64,000 bases of DNA from Pseudodesulfovibrio profundus (GCF_900217235.1 NZ_LT907975.1:4005001-4069000); one strand, 5' to 3'. Shown: positions 1-8,895, counted from the first letter of the stretch. Made by a program: numbers and translations. Notes: a model not told the origin generated them from the letters alone.

Positions 1-200
1 GCCTCCGGGGATCCCCAGAATTCTTCCTTGTCCCTATCCTCTTCGTCGGTCACGGTATGAATGAATGATTCGTGTGGGTATACAAAATGAAAATTGCAGG
101 ATTCACAGTAGTGAACATGTTGCTCAATATTCGAATGCTTGCCAAAGTAAGTGGTCTGGTTCTTCTTGCACAAGGGGCAGAGCGCCTTGGTCGATGTCAT
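1..200 (-). CDS. 5' part of a zinc-ribbon protein, probably a SAM methyltransferase (cut by window edge)
   Basis: The first 66 codons are in the window. The start ATG at 200 is preceded by AAGAGG at a good distance. The peptide begins with a CPLC pair, then about 20 residues later HYCESCNFHFVYP, giving a CxxC...CxxC zinc ribbon. This layout is common at the N-terminus of class I methyltransferases that act on nucleotide sugars or surface glycans, but the catalytic part lies outside the window, so the function is inferred. It lies 55 bases downstream of another methyltransferase gene on the same strand and is probably co-transcribed with it. Confidence 0.7.
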   Translation of the reverse strand, partial: MTSTKALCPLCKKNQTTYFGKHSNIEQHVHYCESCNFHFVYPHESFIHTVTDEEDRDKEEFWGSPE

Positions 201-255
201 TTCTATAACCTCTTATTCGATGTATATTCAGTGGGTGCCCTATACACAGTGGTAG

Positions 256-921
256 CTAATTGTCCTTTTCGAAGACGTAGAGGGTGTTGAGCCCAAACAT
301 GAAACCTTGTTTGAGGCTGAGCTTGTACCCGCATTCCTTGAAAAGTTGGATGATATACTCTGGAGTCAGGCCCATATCTTCCTCCTCCATGCCCCGCTCG
401 TGCTGGTCTTTGTCCCACCAAGCCAACTTGTGCCGTATGATGCCCACAAAGGGATTGATCATCGTTATCACGATCCTTCCGTCCTCGGTGAGGATTCGTC
501 CGGCTTCCTTTAGAACCGCGTGGCGGATACTGACCGGGACATGATTCAGGCAGGCGACGAATGAGACCGTGTCAAAAGAAGCGTCGTCAAACGGAAGATC
601 GGATGTGTCCTCGACGATCATCGCTCCACCTCCGAAGTCATAAACATCAATGCCAATCGCTTTGTTGCCAGTGGCATTGCTGTATATTGCTGTCATTTCG
701 TTGTCTCCGCAACCGATATCAGCGAGTTTGCCTTTGGTGTTATTGAGTACCATCGTAAAACGTTCGACGAGCATATCCGTCAGACCGAGCACCTTCAGGA
801 TAGACGGGGAAAGAAAGATGCGGGGAATAGTGCCAATAAAGTCATAGATGGTCTGTGCCGTGGACTTCTCCCCGAATACGACTTTTTCTCCGTTGTGGGT
901 GGCGATTTTGGTTATATTCAT
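256..921 (-). CDS. class I SAM-dependent methyltransferase (Methyltransf_11 type)
   Basis: A 221-residue protein starting at the ATG at 921, which has AAGGA nine bases upstream; an in-frame start at 993 has no such site. The glycine-rich SAM-binding motif I, LADIGCGDNE, lies near residue 66. An acidic residue ends the second strand (GIDVYD), and a DLPFDDASFDTV segment matches motifs II/III of UbiE/MetW-like enzymes. The substrate cannot be read from the sequence. Position beside another probable methyltransferase and a glycan operon makes a sugar or lipid substrate plausible. No membrane segment is seen. Confidence 0.8.
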   Translation of the reverse strand: MNITKIATHNGEKVVFGEKSTAQTIYDFIGTIPRIFLSPSILKVLGLTDMLVERFTMVLNNTKGKLADIGCGDNEMTAIYSNATGNKAIGIDVYDFGGGAMIVEDTSDLPFDDASFDTVSFVACLNHVPVSIRHAVLKEAGRILTEDGRIVITMINPFVGIIRHKLAWWDKDQHERGMEEEDMGLTPEYIIQLFKECGYKLSLKQGFMFGLNTLYVFEKDN

Positions 922-1024
922 GCTGCAAGTTCCTTTTGTTGGCTTAGGTGTCATAAATGGTGTCCGCTGAATCGGATACAGACATTGTGACACGGTTATT
1001 GCCCTTTATAATAAAAAAAACAAA

Positions 1025-1330
1025 GGGCTGTAACAGATAATTAGCCCATGTGTTTTTTTACCCACTGTCTCAATGTCCTAAATTAACTTTTCTGGTTACT
1101 GTTGTTGAAACGCCACTCACATTCCTTCAAAAAGAGATGAAAAAGTTTGGGAGGAATACCGTTGATTTTTTTCATGTGGCGTTTGGATTGGTACCAAAAG
1201 TTTTTGATCCCATTAATCTGTTTCTGGCTGCCGGCAAACAGTCTGGAGTGCTTAATCCTGTTGTGGTTCCATTTTCCAACAATGAAAGTAAAAGCCCGTA
1301 TAATTGTATCAATTCCATATCGAATCCTAC
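1025..1330 (-). pseudogene. IS1595-family transposase relic (C-terminal end only)
   Basis: Reading the minus strand from about 1330 to 1040 gives a continuous peptide containing HSRLFAGSQKQINGIKNFW, then KRHMKKINGIPPKLF and FLKECEWRFNN. This is the C-terminal signature of IS1595-family transposases. An in-frame stop follows FNNSNQKS, after which the expected FRTLRQWVKKHMG tail continues. The N-terminal two thirds are missing. GGGCTGTAAC beginning at 1025 sits where the element's terminal inverted repeat should be. This relic fills most of the 454-base gap between the methyltransferase and the gtrA-like gene. Confidence 0.75.
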
Positions 1331-1375
1331 AGGCTATTGATGATGTTTATTCTGTCGTATTCCATTTTTTTGGTG

Positions 1376-1777
1376 TTATCCTGAATGTTCGCTGCAAAAC
1401 ACCCAATACTTAGCCAAAAAATATGAGAGTGTAGTGGTTAAGCAAGCAGAAAGGATTGATGTAAAAACAAAACTAAGATGCGCTACCTCATAAAAAAAGA
1501 ACGTTGTCAGTTGCATGAAAATTATATTTATTAAAGACCGCAAAGCGTATCTCGGGATACTTCGCACATGGCTTATATTTGAGCGAAATGTAAATTTCCT
1601 ATTGAGCACATAAGCTACAACTATCTGAATACAATTGGCTATCAGAGTTGAGACTGAGGGCGTTAATCCTAGATGATACAACACATTGCTAATGACAAAG
1701 AAAATGATAATAAGAATGATCCCAACAAAAATATATCGAACTAATTCATATAAGTTCTTCTTAAGAAACTCTGTCAT
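1376..1777 (-). CDS. GtrA-like membrane protein (polyprenyl-phosphate sugar flippase family)
   Basis: A 133-residue, very hydrophobic protein with four predicted membrane helices (about 12-32, 42-60, 83-101, 108-127). Between helices 2 and 3 it has the conserved GtrA motif YVLNRKFTFR. GtrA-family proteins are thought to flip polyprenyl-phosphate-linked monosaccharides made by GT2 synthases. It is the last gene of the five-gene operon, starting 3 bases after the stop of the GT2 gene. Its partner is therefore probably that GT2, which would load the sugar that this protein moves across the inner membrane. Confidence 0.85.
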   Translation of the reverse strand: MTEFLKKNLYELVRYIFVGIILIIIFFVISNVLYHLGLTPSVSTLIANCIQIVVAYVLNRKFTFRSNISHVRSIPRYALRSLINIIFMQLTTFFFYEVAHLSFVFTSILSACLTTTLSYFLAKYWVFCSEHSG

Positions 1778-1780
1778 TTT

Positions 1781-2818
1781 TTAGCGCAACCAAGTTTTGA
1801 GAACTGTGCGTAGGAAGAATAAACCGTATTTTAGGTCTTTTCCTTTTTTGCTCTCCCCATAACTTCTATTTTTTACGGATATAGGAACTTCTAAAATATA
1901 AGACCCACTTTTTGCGGATTCGATGATCAATTCCGCGGTGTGATACTGACTTTGGAGGAGTTCCCATTCCTGCAATTTATTACATCGAATTGCTCTAAAC
2001 CCAGAAGCGCAGTCTGTGATTTTTGTACCTTGTAAGAAGTTTATCAACCAGTTGAAAACAAACAGTCCTATCGACCGGATAGTACTAACCTTTTCAAAGT
2101 CACCCATATGACGGGATCCAATTACTAGGTCAGCATCCTCTTGTACTATTGCACTTACAAGACTTTCTATATCATTAGGGTTGTGTTGGTTGTCTGCATC
2201 CATTGTTACAACAATGCTCGCATGGTTACGAATTGCCAGTGCAAACCCTGTCAGCAAAGCAACTCCTCCTCCAAAGTTGGTTGGTAACGATGCGAACGAG
2301 GTAGCTTGTGATCTGGCAACGTCCAAAGTGTTGTCTGTGCTGCCATCATCGATAATCACAGGAATAACATCTAAGCCACAAACTTCACTCGGTATTTTAG
2401 GAAGCAATTCTTTAAGGTTATCCTCTTCATTCAGCGCAGGGATAACGACCCAAACGGAATTAGGCTTCAAGTCAACCATTGGACAAAAGTTGTTACATCC
2501 AAGACCGACAGCCAATCTATTCAGGGTTTGCTTAGTTTTGGTATTTTTTGATCGTTCCCAAAAAAAAAGCACAAACAAAATTAGCAGGCCAATAAGCTGG
2601 AGGGCTATTATGCGACCAGCTTCGACATTGTTAAGAGATAGTAGAGTTGCGGGAAGTGTTGTTATTGTTGGTAGTGCCGAGATGGACACAAGTCCGATAC
2701 TGAGTAACATCGGCAAAAACAAACTTCCCCTTACCTGTCTTTTTTGACGTCTTTTTTTCAAAAGAAAAAAGAGTGCAATGACGCCTACTAATAAACCAAA
2801 AAAACGTAACCCAATCAT
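1781..2818 (-). CDS. DUF2304-GT2 membrane-anchored glycosyltransferase
   Basis: 345 residues. The first ~90 hold three hydrophobic helices (about 3-20, 35-58, 70-87), resembling a DUF2304 domain. A GT-A family 2 domain follows, with VVIPALNEEDNL (124-135), DDGSTDNT (157-164) and the DxD-bearing MDADNQHNP (206-214), then SGFRAI near 267. This resembles dolichyl/undecaprenyl-phosphate mannose or glucose synthases. It probably transfers a sugar from a nucleotide donor to a polyprenyl phosphate at the inner membrane. It lies between the GtrA gene and the multispan transferase, with gaps of 3 and 6 bases. Donor identity is not readable. Confidence 0.85.
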   Translation of the reverse strand: MIGLRFFGLLVGVIALFFLLKKRRQKRQVRGSLFLPMLLSIGLVSISALPTITTLPATLLSLNNVEAGRIIALQLIGLLILFVLFFWERSKNTKTKQTLNRLAVGLGCNNFCPMVDLKPNSVWVVIPALNEEDNLKELLPKIPSEVCGLDVIPVIIDDGSTDNTLDVARSQATSFASLPTNFGGGVALLTGFALAIRNHASIVVTMDADNQHNPNDIESLVSAIVQEDADLVIGSRHMGDFEKVSTIRSIGLFVFNWLINFLQGTKITDCASGFRAIRCNKLQEWELLQSQYHTAELIIESAKSGSYILEVPISVKNRSYGESKKGKDLKYGLFFLRTVLKTWLR

Positions 2819-2824
2819 ATTATA

Positions 2825-4327
2825 TCAATCTTGTTGGTGGTTAACACGGTAAAGAGCCAAGCGTAAGCTAGGAGCATCGTCAATAGCAACTAAAGAAAAT
2901 TGATTACCAAAACGATCAACAAATCGTGATGGAAAAAGTTCGTCGAGAGTATTACCAGTTCGCCATACAGCTAAAAAGTCAGCATCTAAAGGAGTCCTCC
3001 TAGCATTAATTATATCGATTGATGCTGAAAAAGGGTCGTTTGTAAACAAATTCTCCATGCGTTGAGGGTGTTCTCTAGGTAACACCTCAAGGACATTATG
3101 TTTTCGTGCTGACAGTTTGGTCCATAGGGACCCGTATGTAGTATCGGTTGCTATCGTAGAAGTTGATGGATATTGATCAAAAACATGGCTTCGATCTATC
3201 TTGTATCTAATTAAAGCTCTTTGGGTATATCCCTCGGTGAGCAGTGCTTTGCCTATACGGCCTAAAGAGGAGTTTGCAACAAGGAATACAGTAAAGCATA
3301 AGAAGGCTATTGCTAGAACGCCCTTTTTTCCCTTCTTCTGGAGACTAATCCAAACGTCATTTTTAATAAAAACAGTGATTAAGAAGGCGTATAAAACAAA
3401 GAATAGTACATAAGTCCCTGGACGTGTCGTCCATCCTTTTTGCAGAATTAAGGCGAGTTGAAGAAAAAAGCCGACAGTTGTGAAGAGATACAAGCGTTTC
3501 GCTTGAAAGCGAACCGAACCGAATAATATCGAAGCAACTCCTAATAAATATACAATTACCGAATTTTGTTTATTCAGTTTGCCGTATTGTTCTGCTAAAA
3601 GATCAGCAAAAGAAGGTATAATTCGCGAGTGTTCTGAATAGAAAAAACCCATACCACCTTGAATACTGAAATAGCTGACTACTCCAAAGGTAAAAGAAGA
3701 AGTGAGCAAGAATCCATTTTTAACGTAGCTTTTTAAGTCTTTTGTACTATTTAAAAGAAGTGGCCAAATCGGAAGGAAAATAACAGTTTGATTGCGTATC
3801 CAAAAAGAGGCACCTAGTATAAGTCCTATCAAAAAGGGGTGCTTATTTTTGACGATAGTTAAGTAAAGGCACCAGGAAATGACTAAAATGAATGGAACCT
3901 CAGACAACGGGCGAGTTAGTGAAGAGGTAAATGTATATGAAGCAGAAAGGAAAAGACATGTTACAGTTGCCCACACTTCTCCTAAGTAGAATTCGAAGAT
4001 TCGAAAGAAAAAATACAAGGTCCCCAAGAAGCAGGGAATCCCTAAAACCAAAGTTATTATATATGGTTCATTAATACCTGATAATTTGGCTATAAGCCCA
4101 ACTAGAATACTAAAACCGTTATTTGCGTATGCTCCAGACAATGCGGCGGAACCGTAATCCCAAAAGTCGAGCCCAACTCGTATGTAGTTTGCTATATCAA
4201 CGCGATCATGTATACCTTTAAGGCATTTACCCCAAAAAGCAACCAAGGAATATACTGCCAACATCATTAGCAAATGACGCCGTTGAAAATTGAAACTCAA
4301 GCTTTTGCAAAAGGGTATTCCTACCAT
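2825..4327 (-). CDS. multispan lipid-sugar-dependent glycosyltransferase (PMT/GT39-GT83-like)
   Basis: 500 residues with roughly eleven hydrophobic segments over the first 370 and a soluble C-terminal ~120 residues. The first outer loop contains the acidic stretch HDRVDIANY, where PMT/ArnT-like GT-C enzymes carry their catalytic Asp. GT-C enzymes use polyprenyl-phosphate sugars on the periplasmic face, which matches the upstream-downstream logic of this operon: GT2 charges the lipid, GtrA flips it, this enzyme uses it. The gene overlaps the stop of the sulfoquinovose-synthase-like gene by 7 bases. Family assignment is by topology and context rather than a diagnostic motif. Confidence 0.65.
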   Translation of the reverse strand: MVGIPFCKSLSFNFQRRHLLMMLAVYSLVAFWGKCLKGIHDRVDIANYIRVGLDFWDYGSAALSGAYANNGFSILVGLIAKLSGINEPYIITLVLGIPCFLGTLYFFFRIFEFYLGEVWATVTCLFLSASYTFTSSLTRPLSEVPFILVISWCLYLTIVKNKHPFLIGLILGASFWIRNQTVIFLPIWPLLLNSTKDLKSYVKNGFLLTSSFTFGVVSYFSIQGGMGFFYSEHSRIIPSFADLLAEQYGKLNKQNSVIVYLLGVASILFGSVRFQAKRLYLFTTVGFFLQLALILQKGWTTRPGTYVLFFVLYAFLITVFIKNDVWISLQKKGKKGVLAIAFLCFTVFLVANSSLGRIGKALLTEGYTQRALIRYKIDRSHVFDQYPSTSTIATDTTYGSLWTKLSARKHNVLEVLPREHPQRMENLFTNDPFSASIDIINARRTPLDADFLAVWRTGNTLDELFPSRFVDRFGNQFSLVAIDDAPSLRLALYRVNHQQD

Positions 4328-5505
4328 TTGCTTTTTCCTAATATTACATCTCGTTTAATTGTATCCGCATGTTCAGCGACAATTTCAAACATCCTGATCA
4401 AGACGTCTTCTGTAAGGTAGTGGGGTTTGACACCAAGTGAGACTAAGGCTTGATAGTTCGGATTATAGTAATGATCCTCTGCTTCAATTCGTGGATTGGG
4501 CACGTTCTGTATTTGTGTGTTGTAGCCTAGCTTTCTTCCTACTGATACAACCATTTCAGCCAATTCATTGACTGAAAATGTTTCCATTATCTGGTTATAA
4601 ATCAGCATTTCTCCAGGCTTGGGTGGGGTCAAGGCGGCTTTTTCTACACATTGAAGTGTATCTTTAATATTAAGATAACCCCGAGTTTGACCACCTTTCC
4701 CATATACAGTCAGTGGGTGCTCGATGACGGCCTGTACTATGAATCTGTTAATTATTGTCCCAAAAAACTCATCGTAATTGAATATTGTTTTTAATCGAGG
4801 ATTGATAATAGTTTGGTCTGTTTCGATGCCATAGACAGGACCTTGCATCAAGTCTGTTACTTTAAGATCCCACATACGGACTCCAAACCAAAGTAAGTCT
4901 GTGTCCAATATTTTTGTTGTGTGATAAAGAGAGCTGGCTTGTCGGGGGAAAAGAAACCGATCCGAACGGCCTTTATGCTGTATGTCGAGCCAACCTTCTT
5001 CAATGTCTATATTAGGTGTGCCATACTCTCCCATAGTGCCGAGCTTTACCAGATGGGTTGATGGTGAGAGATCCCTTATGGCGAACATGAGGTTGTTGGT
5101 GACTCGCAGATTGTTTATCAGCGTTTCATCGGCTGTTTCATAAGTCAACATTGAATAAGGTGCAGAAGGTTGCTCTGCATAGTGAATAACCACATCTGGA
5201 GGCCCATCAAATGAAGAATCAATAGCCCATTGATATTTTACTCTTCCATTGAAAAGAGAACGCATACATTTAGGCTCAGCCAAATCACATATGACTGTTT
5301 TTATTTCATATCCAGATAGTTCATGCCAGATTTGAGCCCGCTGATTAAACGTAGGGACAGGATAAAGCATGCCCACATCCAACCTGTCACAGGTGTGCCT
5401 ACGAAAATAGTTGTCTACAGCTGTGACTTCATGGCCAAGTGATGAAAAAAGGAGCGCTGTCGGCCATCCTAGATAGCCATCTGCCCCAAGGATTAAAACT
5501 CGCAT
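4321..5505 (-). CDS. UDP-sulfoquinovose synthase-like protein (SQD1/Agl3 family)
   Basis: 394 residues, an extended short-chain dehydrogenase with the NAD motif GADGYLGW at 7-14. It shows the family-specific block LGTMGEYGTPNIDIEEGW (155-172), SSLYHTTK (191-198, catalytic Y194 and K198), HPLTVYGKGGQTRGYL and VPNPRIEAEDHYYN, as in plant SQD1 and archaeal Agl3. The known reaction makes UDP-sulfoquinovose from UDP-glucose and sulfite. T157, Y194 and K198 match the catalytic triad. One difference from plant SQD1 is Pro instead of Arg in the EQxSAPYS segment (111-118). It lies second in a glycan operon, so a glycan rather than a sulfolipid use is inferred. Confidence 0.85.
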   Translation of the reverse strand: MRVLILGADGYLGWPTALLFSSLGHEVTAVDNYFRRHTCDRLDVGMLYPVPTFNQRAQIWHELSGYEIKTVICDLAEPKCMRSLFNGRVKYQWAIDSSFDGPPDVVIHYAEQPSAPYSMLTYETADETLINNLRVTNNLMFAIRDLSPSTHLVKLGTMGEYGTPNIDIEEGWLDIQHKGRSDRFLFPRQASSLYHTTKILDTDLLWFGVRMWDLKVTDLMQGPVYGIETDQTIINPRLKTIFNYDEFFGTIINRFIVQAVIEHPLTVYGKGGQTRGYLNIKDTLQCVEKAALTPPKPGEMLIYNQIMETFSVNELAEMVVSVGRKLGYNTQIQNVPNPRIEAEDHYYNPNYQALVSLGVKPHYLTEDVLIRMFEIVAEHADTIKRDVILGKSKW

Positions 5506-5522
5506 TTTTTCTCCGGTACTAA

Positions 5523-6551
5523 CTAATCGATTTGATCTAGCAGACCATTTTCTTCCAAAAAGTGGAGCAACTCGTCATAAGTAAGCTGTTTTTCGTATTC
5601 TGAATTATAGGCATTAGACACAGATTCTGCGATCATGCTACTATAGGTGTAATCAATCTTTTTAAAGTTGCTGAGAATTGCAGGTTTTACAACAAAGTAA
5701 TCTTCCAACTCAATGGTCCTGCGCGTTTCTTCACTGGTCATCAACTCTTCGTAGAGTTTTTCTCCAGGTTTTGATCCAATATTGACAATTTTTATATCAT
5801 TGGGGTGATAGCCATAACGTGGAGCCAAAGCCTCAATCATTACTCTTGCTAGTAGCGCGACACTGATCGTAGGCATCTTGGTTACAAAAACCTCTCCCCC
5901 CCGAGCTAGCCCTATTGAGTTGATAACGAGATTTACGCTTTGTCGGATTGACATTATAAACCTTGTCATCCGCTCATCGGTCAGCGTGACTGGACCACCT
6001 TGCTTAATTTGCTGGTGAAAAAGAGGTATAACTGAGCCATGTGACCCTAGAACATTTCCAAACCGGGTGGAGGCAAACACTGTTTGACTCGAATCAATAT
6101 TTGCAGCTGAAATGAGTCGTTCACCCATGAGTTTAGAAGCACCCATAACGCTGGTCGGGTTAACTGCTTTGTCTGAACTGGTGAATACAACCTTTTTAAC
6201 GTTGTTGTAGATAGCAGCTTTAATTACGTTATTTACACCTATAATGTTTGTTTGGATAGCATCATTAGGAGACTGCTCACACAGGATTACATGTTTGTAA
6301 GCAGCTGTATGAATTACTAGGTCAATTCCTTTGAAGCGACTTTGTAATGTGTCTGCATCGCGCATGTCGCACAAAAAGAATGAAATATCATTTCGGTCGC
6401 GGTACTTCTCTTTGAGCGAAAAGAGTGCACTTTCATTATTATCTAATACAACAAGTTGGTCTATAGAGTGTTCAGTTGAGAATTGTCTTATAAGTTCCCT
6501 GCCGACAGTTCCACATCCCCCAGTCAACAAGATTTTCGTATTTTTGAACAT
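5523..6551 (-). CDS. nucleotide-sugar 4,6-dehydratase, CapD/WbpM C-terminal type
   Basis: 342 residues from the ATG at 6551, which has GGAG five bases upstream; a start at 6572 has no such site. It shows an NAD(P) motif TGGCGTVGRE (10-19), HTAAYKHV, and SSDKAVNPTSVMGASK (125-140). Met stands where typical SDRs have the catalytic Tyr of YxxxK, as in WbpM/CapD-type 4,6-dehydratases. Unlike WbpM there is no N-terminal membrane domain, so it is soluble. It is the first gene of the minus-strand operon. The likely substrate is UDP-GlcNAc or a related sugar, giving a 4-keto-6-deoxy intermediate. Confidence 0.85.
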   Translation of the reverse strand: MFKNTKILLTGGCGTVGRELIRQFSTEHSIDQLVVLDNNESALFSLKEKYRDRNDISFFLCDMRDADTLQSRFKGIDLVIHTAAYKHVILCEQSPNDAIQTNIIGVNNVIKAAIYNNVKKVVFTSSDKAVNPTSVMGASKLMGERLISAANIDSSQTVFASTRFGNVLGSHGSVIPLFHQQIKQGGPVTLTDERMTRFIMSIRQSVNLVINSIGLARGGEVFVTKMPTISVALLARVMIEALAPRYGYHPNDIKIVNIGSKPGEKLYEELMTSEETRRTIELEDYFVVKPAILSNFKKIDYTYSSMIAESVSNAYNSEYEKQLTYDELLHFLEENGLLDQID

Positions 6552-6764
6552 TCTTTCTCCGAAATTAAGCATACAACACCAAGCTGATAGCGCAACGAAT
6601 TACATCTTGTGTAGCTTTTTGATGTTGTCATATTTAGAATAATTGGTGAGTTGACGATATATAGGTGCCTAAACTTACTTTCCTTGAAGTATTTATTAAA
6701 TCCTTAATCCGTGAACAGCATCAATGTTTACAACATTAGCATAGCATTGACAACTTTTCTTTCC

Positions 6765-8364
6765 CCTGGATTTCTGGTATGTTGCGAAAGACAACATCGG
6801 CTGAGAATATTTCACCCGAGAGGTGCGCAGCATGGCCAAAATGTCCTTGAAACTTACCGATGAACCGTTGGTGGGGCACGCCGGCCTTATTTCCATCGGC
6901 GAGATGCTCAGGATCGCGGCGATCGATGAAACATGCCTGCACAGAGAATCCATGGCCAAGCCCATCAAGGAACGCGACATCTTGCGCACCATGTGCGGGC
7001 TGCTCACGCTCGGCAGGACCGACTTCGACCATATCCGGCCCTTTCGCAAAGATGAGTTTTTCGCCCGGTCCCTGGGGTTGCGGCAAGTCCCCTCCGAGGC
7101 CTCGCTCAGGCAGCGTTTTCAGCAAATGAGCGAGGACCGGCGTTTGCTCGACGCCCTGCCGGGCTGCTCCCTGCGGCTGTGGAAGAAACTCGACTTCAAA
7201 CCCCGCATCATCGAACGCGACAATCGCAAATGGGTTCGGGTCGACGTGGACCCCACCATCCTGGACTGCTCGGACGCCCCCAAGCGCGAAGGCGTCGCTT
7301 TCGCGCACAACAACGTCCTGGGGTATCAGCTTGTGTGCGGATTCCTCGAGGGCGGCTTCATGCTCGCCTCGCAGCTGCGCACCGGAAGCGCACACGCCCT
7401 TTGCGAAGGCGGCGTCGACTTTCTCAAGGAAGTCCAGAAGCGGGCGAAAAAGCTCACCGAAACCAGACTCCTCAACGTCCTCGACTGCGCCTTTGATAGC
7501 GCCGAGGCCATCGGTCTGTACCGGCGCGACCCGGAAGCCGACTTCATCATCAAGCACAACCTGCGCAGGGAAAGCGTCACCGGCTGGCTTGAGACGGCCA
7601 AGGCCCATGGCGTCGTCCATTCTCCGCGCCCAGGCAAGACCGTCTGGCGCGGCAGCATCACGCGCGAGGTCAAAGATGTGGGGCCGGTGCGATTGGTCTT
7701 CGAAGTGACCGAGCGAACCGAAAAGCATGGGCAGCTTTTGTTGTCGCCTGAAATCACAGTCTTTTCCGTATGGACAAACCTCGACCTCCCGGAAAAAGAC
7801 GTCTTGAGACTCTACCGCGACCGTGGGACCTGCGAGCAGTATTTTGCTGAACTCAAGAGCGAGCTTGATCTGGAGCGCCCGCCGTCCGGCAAGTTCACTG
7901 CGAACGAATTGTTCTATCAGGTCGGCATGTTGGCCTATAACATGCTGCGAATGATGGGAGATTGGCTTCTCCGCGCCGATGGTCTGGGACTGAAAAAGGC
8001 GAACCGCAGACGGCTTCGCACGGTAATGCGCGGAGTCATGCACATGTGCGGGCGAATGGTGAAGCACGCACGGCGACAATGGCTGAACGTCGTTGGCGGC
8101 AGAGGCTGGGGCGAAGCGCTGATGGCCATGCACGCGCGCCTCTGCTCGGTTTGAGACGAAAGGATTCGAGACAACCAGATAAGGACAGGAGAAGTGCGCC
8201 CAATAACGCTCAAAATCCGGGTCCATGGGCTCGAAAACTTCTCCTGAGAGAAGAGAGCACGAGGGGTGGGATGATCTAAGTCCTACTTTCGGCATTACGG
8301 GTCTCAAAACTGTCTCTCAGGATGAGGTCGGAGCACTGTTCTTGTCCATCTTCACGGATTCAGG
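6765..8364 (+). mobile_element. IS1380-family insertion sequence (ends tentative)
   Basis: A single intact transposase gene sits in a block clearly more GC-rich than its flanks. CCTGGATTTCTGG at 6765 and the reverse complement of CACGGATTCAGG ending at 8364 begin with the same CCTG and agree at 8 of 14 positions. That would make a 1600-base element, the normal size for this family. I could not find a 4-base target duplication at these points, so the ends are a proposal. The element sits just upstream of the glycan operon. Confidence 0.55.
6832..8154 (+). CDS. IS1380-family transposase
   Basis: 440 residues from the ATG at 6832, which has GAGAGG nine bases upstream. The DDE domain ends in YRDRGTCEQYFAELK, an exact Y(2)R(3)E(6)K signature, followed by NELFYQVGMLAYNML. 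Earlier it has VDVDPTILDCSD and LLNVLDCAFDS, carrying probable catalytic Asp residues. The frame is uninterrupted and the length is normal for IS1380, so the enzyme may still be active. Codon usage is much more G+C-rich than the neighbouring glycan genes, indicating a separate origin. Confidence 0.9.
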   Translation: MAKMSLKLTDEPLVGHAGLISIGEMLRIAAIDETCLHRESMAKPIKERDILRTMCGLLTLGRTDFDHIRPFRKDEFFARSLGLRQVPSEASLRQRFQQMSEDRRLLDALPGCSLRLWKKLDFKPRIIERDNRKWVRVDVDPTILDCSDAPKREGVAFAHNNVLGYQLVCGFLEGGFMLASQLRTGSAHALCEGGVDFLKEVQKRAKKLTETRLLNVLDCAFDSAEAIGLYRRDPEADFIIKHNLRRESVTGWLETAKAHGVVHSPRPGKTVWRGSITREVKDVGPVRLVFEVTERTEKHGQLLLSPEITVFSVWTNLDLPEKDVLRLYRDRGTCEQYFAELKSELDLERPPSGKFTANELFYQVGMLAYNMLRMMGDWLLRADGLGLKKANRRRLRTVMRGVMHMCGRMVKHARRQWLNVVGGRGWGEALMAMHARLCSV

Positions 8365-8617
8365 TTAAATGAACACGGGAAAATCCTGTAAGAAAGGTGC
8401 GCTCGGTTGTTCGGACAATTCAGCGGCAGAATTAAGGTAATGGAGTATGGTAATAACTACAACGCCCAACATGCCTCCTCCAAGGATCGGGATATCGATA
8501 TCTCCATTGGTTGCATCCCGTCAAGGACCGAATGCGGACGTTGCTAAGTATAGAACCTTAACCCTCTTGACAATTCAACTAGGGCCTCATTTCTTGTATA
8601 TAGTTCTTGCAAATAAA

Positions 8618-8895
8618 CTCATTAGAATTTCATGCCACGCTATAGCCCCTCGATCATATCGTAATCCAACCAAAACCCCTTGCCATTCATGGGAATATGT
8701 ATGCTCGCTTCCTTAAGCGACCTTGTAAAATCGTAACAGCTAAACAGACTGCCTTGAACCGTGTTGAAGATTCTGGGGACGCCATTAAGGTAGATTGCGT
8801 TCTCCAAAGCAGAAATGCACAAGTCGTTTTCCATCGCATTCAGTAAACGCCAAGACTGCACTCCAGACTTGATTGGGCTTCGAGGGATCTTTGAT
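8618..8895 (-). pseudogene. IS3-family transposase orfB relic (minus strand)
   Basis: The minus strand reads DPSKPNQVWSA and then, in another frame, QSWRLLNAMENDLCISALENA, PRIFNTVQGSLF, GFWLDYDMIEGL and, after a stop, RGMKF. These are consecutive pieces of an IS3-family orfB integrase core. About 30 codons between NQVWSA and SWRL, which normally hold DITYIPM and a catalytic Asp, are deleted, leaving a frameshift. The gene is dead. Nothing recognisable lies in the 253 bases between it and the IS1380 element. Confidence 0.75.

Noticed and set aside
1050-1413. Two plus-strand open frames of about 90 codons
   Set aside because: The opposite strand encodes a readable IS1595 transposase end, which explains the sequence.
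6736-8307. A 523-codon open frame on the minus strand across the IS1380 element
   Set aside because: It is antisense to the clear transposase, in GC-rich DNA where stops are rare, and has no recognisable domain.
6755-8375. Target-site duplication around the IS1380 element
   Set aside because: TTCC before 6765 and TTAA after 8364 do not match, so either the ends are wrong or the site has changed.
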